Shown here piece by piece: positions 62,833 to 64,000 of a DNA stretch of 64,000 nt. A model generated the notes under the pieces. That model had not been told where the DNA came from, ran no database searches, and was given only the letters and a program-made list of their open reading frames with translations. Made by a program: the position numbers and the translations under genes. Source of the DNA: CAXMMR01 sp963692975 (GTDB lineage Bacteria; Pseudomonadota; Alphaproteobacteria; Acetobacterales; Acetobacteraceae). How positions within the stretch are numbered: the first letter of the stretch is position 1; the number at the start of each line of letters is the position of its first letter. The stretch spans positions 124,001 through 188,000 of the forward strand of contig CAXMMR010000007.1 in NCBI GenBank assembly GCA_963692975.2, read 5' to 3'.

Positions 62833-64000
62833 ATGATTGACCTTCTCTTCCGCAATGCCCGCCTGATCGACCCGGCCTCGGGGCTCGACCAGCCCGGTGG
62901 ACTGCTCGTGCGGGATGGCGTCATTGCCGATCATGGCGGCTCGCTCGGCGTGCCCGAGGGGGCGGACGTCATCGACTGCGACGGCGCAGTGCTGTGCCCT
63001 GGCCTGGTCGACATGCGGGCAAGCCTGGGCGAGCCGGGGCGGGAGTATCGCGAGACCATCGCCTCGGCGGCGCTGGCGGCGGCGGCGGGCGGGATCACGA
63101 CGCTGGTCGCATTGCCGGACAGCCGCCCGGCGATCGACGATCCTGCGCTGGTGCGGCTGCTGCGGGCGCGCGGCGAGGAGACCGGCAGCCTGACCATCCA
63201 TCCCTATGGCGCCGTCACCCGCGGCTGCGCGGGCGAGGAGATGGCGGAGCTTGGCTTGCTGCTGGAGGCCGGGGCGGTTGCGCTCACCGATGGCGGCCGG
63301 GCGGTCGCCAACTCGCGGATGATGATGCGGGCGCTGAGCTACGCCGGCGGCTTTGACGCGACGATCGTGCAGCATCCGGAGGATCCGTCGCTGGCGGAGG
63401 GCGGCTGCGCGACCCAGGGAGGCTTGGCGACGCGGCTTGGCTTGCCGGCGATCCCGGCGGTTGCCGAGGCGATCCTGGTCGCGCGCGACATCCGGCTGGC
63501 GCGGCTGACCGGCGGGCGGGTGCATTTCGCCCATGTCTCGACCGCCGAGACGGTCACGCTGGTGCGGCGCGCCAAGGATGAGGGCCTGCACGTCTCGTGC
63601 GACACCGCGCCGCCGTATTTCGACCTCAACGAGACGGCGATCGGCGACTACCGGACCTACGCCAAGCTGTCGCCGCCGCTGCGCCCGGAGACCGACCGGC
63701 TCGCGATCTGCGATGCACTGGCCGACGGCACGATCGACGCTGTCGCCTCGGACCATCAGCCGCGCGATGCCGAGGACAAGCGCTTTCCCTTCGCCGAGGC
63801 GGCGCCTGGCGGCACCGGCCTTGCCACACTGCTCGGCGTGACGCTGGCGCAGGTGCACGGCAACGGCCTGGCCTTGAGCCGCGCCGTGGCGTTGCTCACC
63901 GCCGGGCCGGCTCGGCTGCTGAGGTTGCCGGCGGGACGGCTGGCGCGCGGCGAGGCGGCCGACCTGTGCCTGTTCCATCCCGAGCGCGCCTGGCAGGTGG
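62833..64000 (+). CDS. PyrC-like dihydroorotase homologue, probably non-catalytic (partial)
   Basis: First 389 codons of a class-I dihydroorotase-like protein; the 3' end lies beyond the window. The usual zinc-binding HxH (in DxHxH LREPG) is here VDMRASLGEPG, with Arg62 and Ser64 replacing both histidines. Later family positions survive (VHFAHVSTAET, VASDHQPRD). Homologues that have lost these ligands act as structural PyrC' partners of PyrB in some bacteria, while another PyrC does the catalysis; that is inferred. The ATG 62833 follows repeat B9 with no Shine-Dalgarno. Confidence 0.88.
   Translation, partial: MIDLLFRNARLIDPASGLDQPGGLLVRDGVIADHGGSLGVPEGADVIDCDGAVLCPGLVDMRASLGEPGREYRETIASAALAAAAGGITTLVALPDSRPAIDDPALVRLLRARGEETGSLTIHPYGAVTRGCAGEEMAELGLLLEAGAVALTDGGRAVANSRMMMRALSYAGGFDATIVQHPEDPSLAEGGCATQGGLATRLGLPAIPAVAEAILVARDIRLARLTGGRVHFAHVSTAETVTLVRRAKDEGLHVSCDTAPPYFDLNETAIGDYRTYAKLSPPLRPETDRLAICDALADGTIDAVASDHQPRDAEDKRFPFAEAAPGGTGLATLLGVTLAQVHGNGLALSRAVALLTAGPARLLRLPAGRLARGEAADLCLFHPERAWQV

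Overview
The window is a 64 kb piece of a very GC-rich chromosome that reads as an alphaproteobacterium, most likely Rhodospirillales and probably Acetobacteraceae. The reasons are a complete general stress response cassette (PhyR, NepR, EcfG-type sigma factors, a HisKA_2 sensor kinase), which is restricted to Alphaproteobacteria; lipA next to a Coq10-like gene; Ku/LigD end joining; and a zinc-ligand-less PyrC beside PyrB. The family-level assignment is inference. Nearly all genes are chromosomal housekeeping or stress genes. I see no prophage, transposase, CRISPR array, rRNA or tRNA.

Layout. 1-2.1 kb: tail of an unidentified gene, lipA, coq10 and an EF-hand protein (plus strand). 2.2-6.0 kb: ligD, ku and a modA-like gene (minus). 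6.2-10.0 kb: glycogen-debranching-type glucosidase and an omega-aminotransferase (plus). 10.1-14.8 kb: RND permease and membrane fusion protein (minus). 15-17 kb: diguanylate cyclase (plus). 17.0-33.9 kb: a seven-gene minus-strand alpha-glucan/trehalose operon glgE-treS/maltokinase-glgB-treZ-malQ-treY-otsA, nearly every junction overlapping. 34-38.1 kb: general stress response locus, with phyR directly upstream of and co-directional with glgE, and ecfG, a second sigma gene, nepR and a sensor kinase on the plus strand. 38.5-47.8 kb: cydDC, an OmpA-like lipoprotein, recQ, an SbmA/BacA-like ABC exporter, DUF3253, an EAL protein, rpmG. 47.9-60.0 kb: S41 protease, RNase R, a broken secreted-protein gene, topA, dprA, plsY, a HAD hydrolase, comEC. 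60.2-64.0 kb: gltX, pyrB and a pyrC-like gene that runs off the end.

How genes work together. PhyR and NepR control EcfG-type sigma factors, and trehalose is a classical output of that response, so phyR lying 121 bp upstream of the operon suggests physical and regulatory coupling. The operon encodes routes both into trehalose (OtsA; TreY/TreZ) and from trehalose to glucan (TreS/maltokinase, GlgE, GlgB), with MalQ and the debranching-type enzyme at 6.2 kb for turnover. OtsB, GlgA, GlgC and GlgP are not in the window.

The most unusual layer is intergenic. Two families of hairpin repeats (an AT-rich family A, 12 copies; a GC-rich family B, 9 copies) occupy many gene junctions, usually as inverted pairs with a shared outer border, and they reach the starts or stops of recQ, gltX, pyrC and the HAD gene. 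A third, rarer repeat (family C) carries AATCTTGCC-N4-GGCAAGATT. Three genes show single-base oddities: a one-base insertion fusing lipA to coq10, an in-frame TGA in a secreted-protein gene, and a missing canonical start for the S41 protease.
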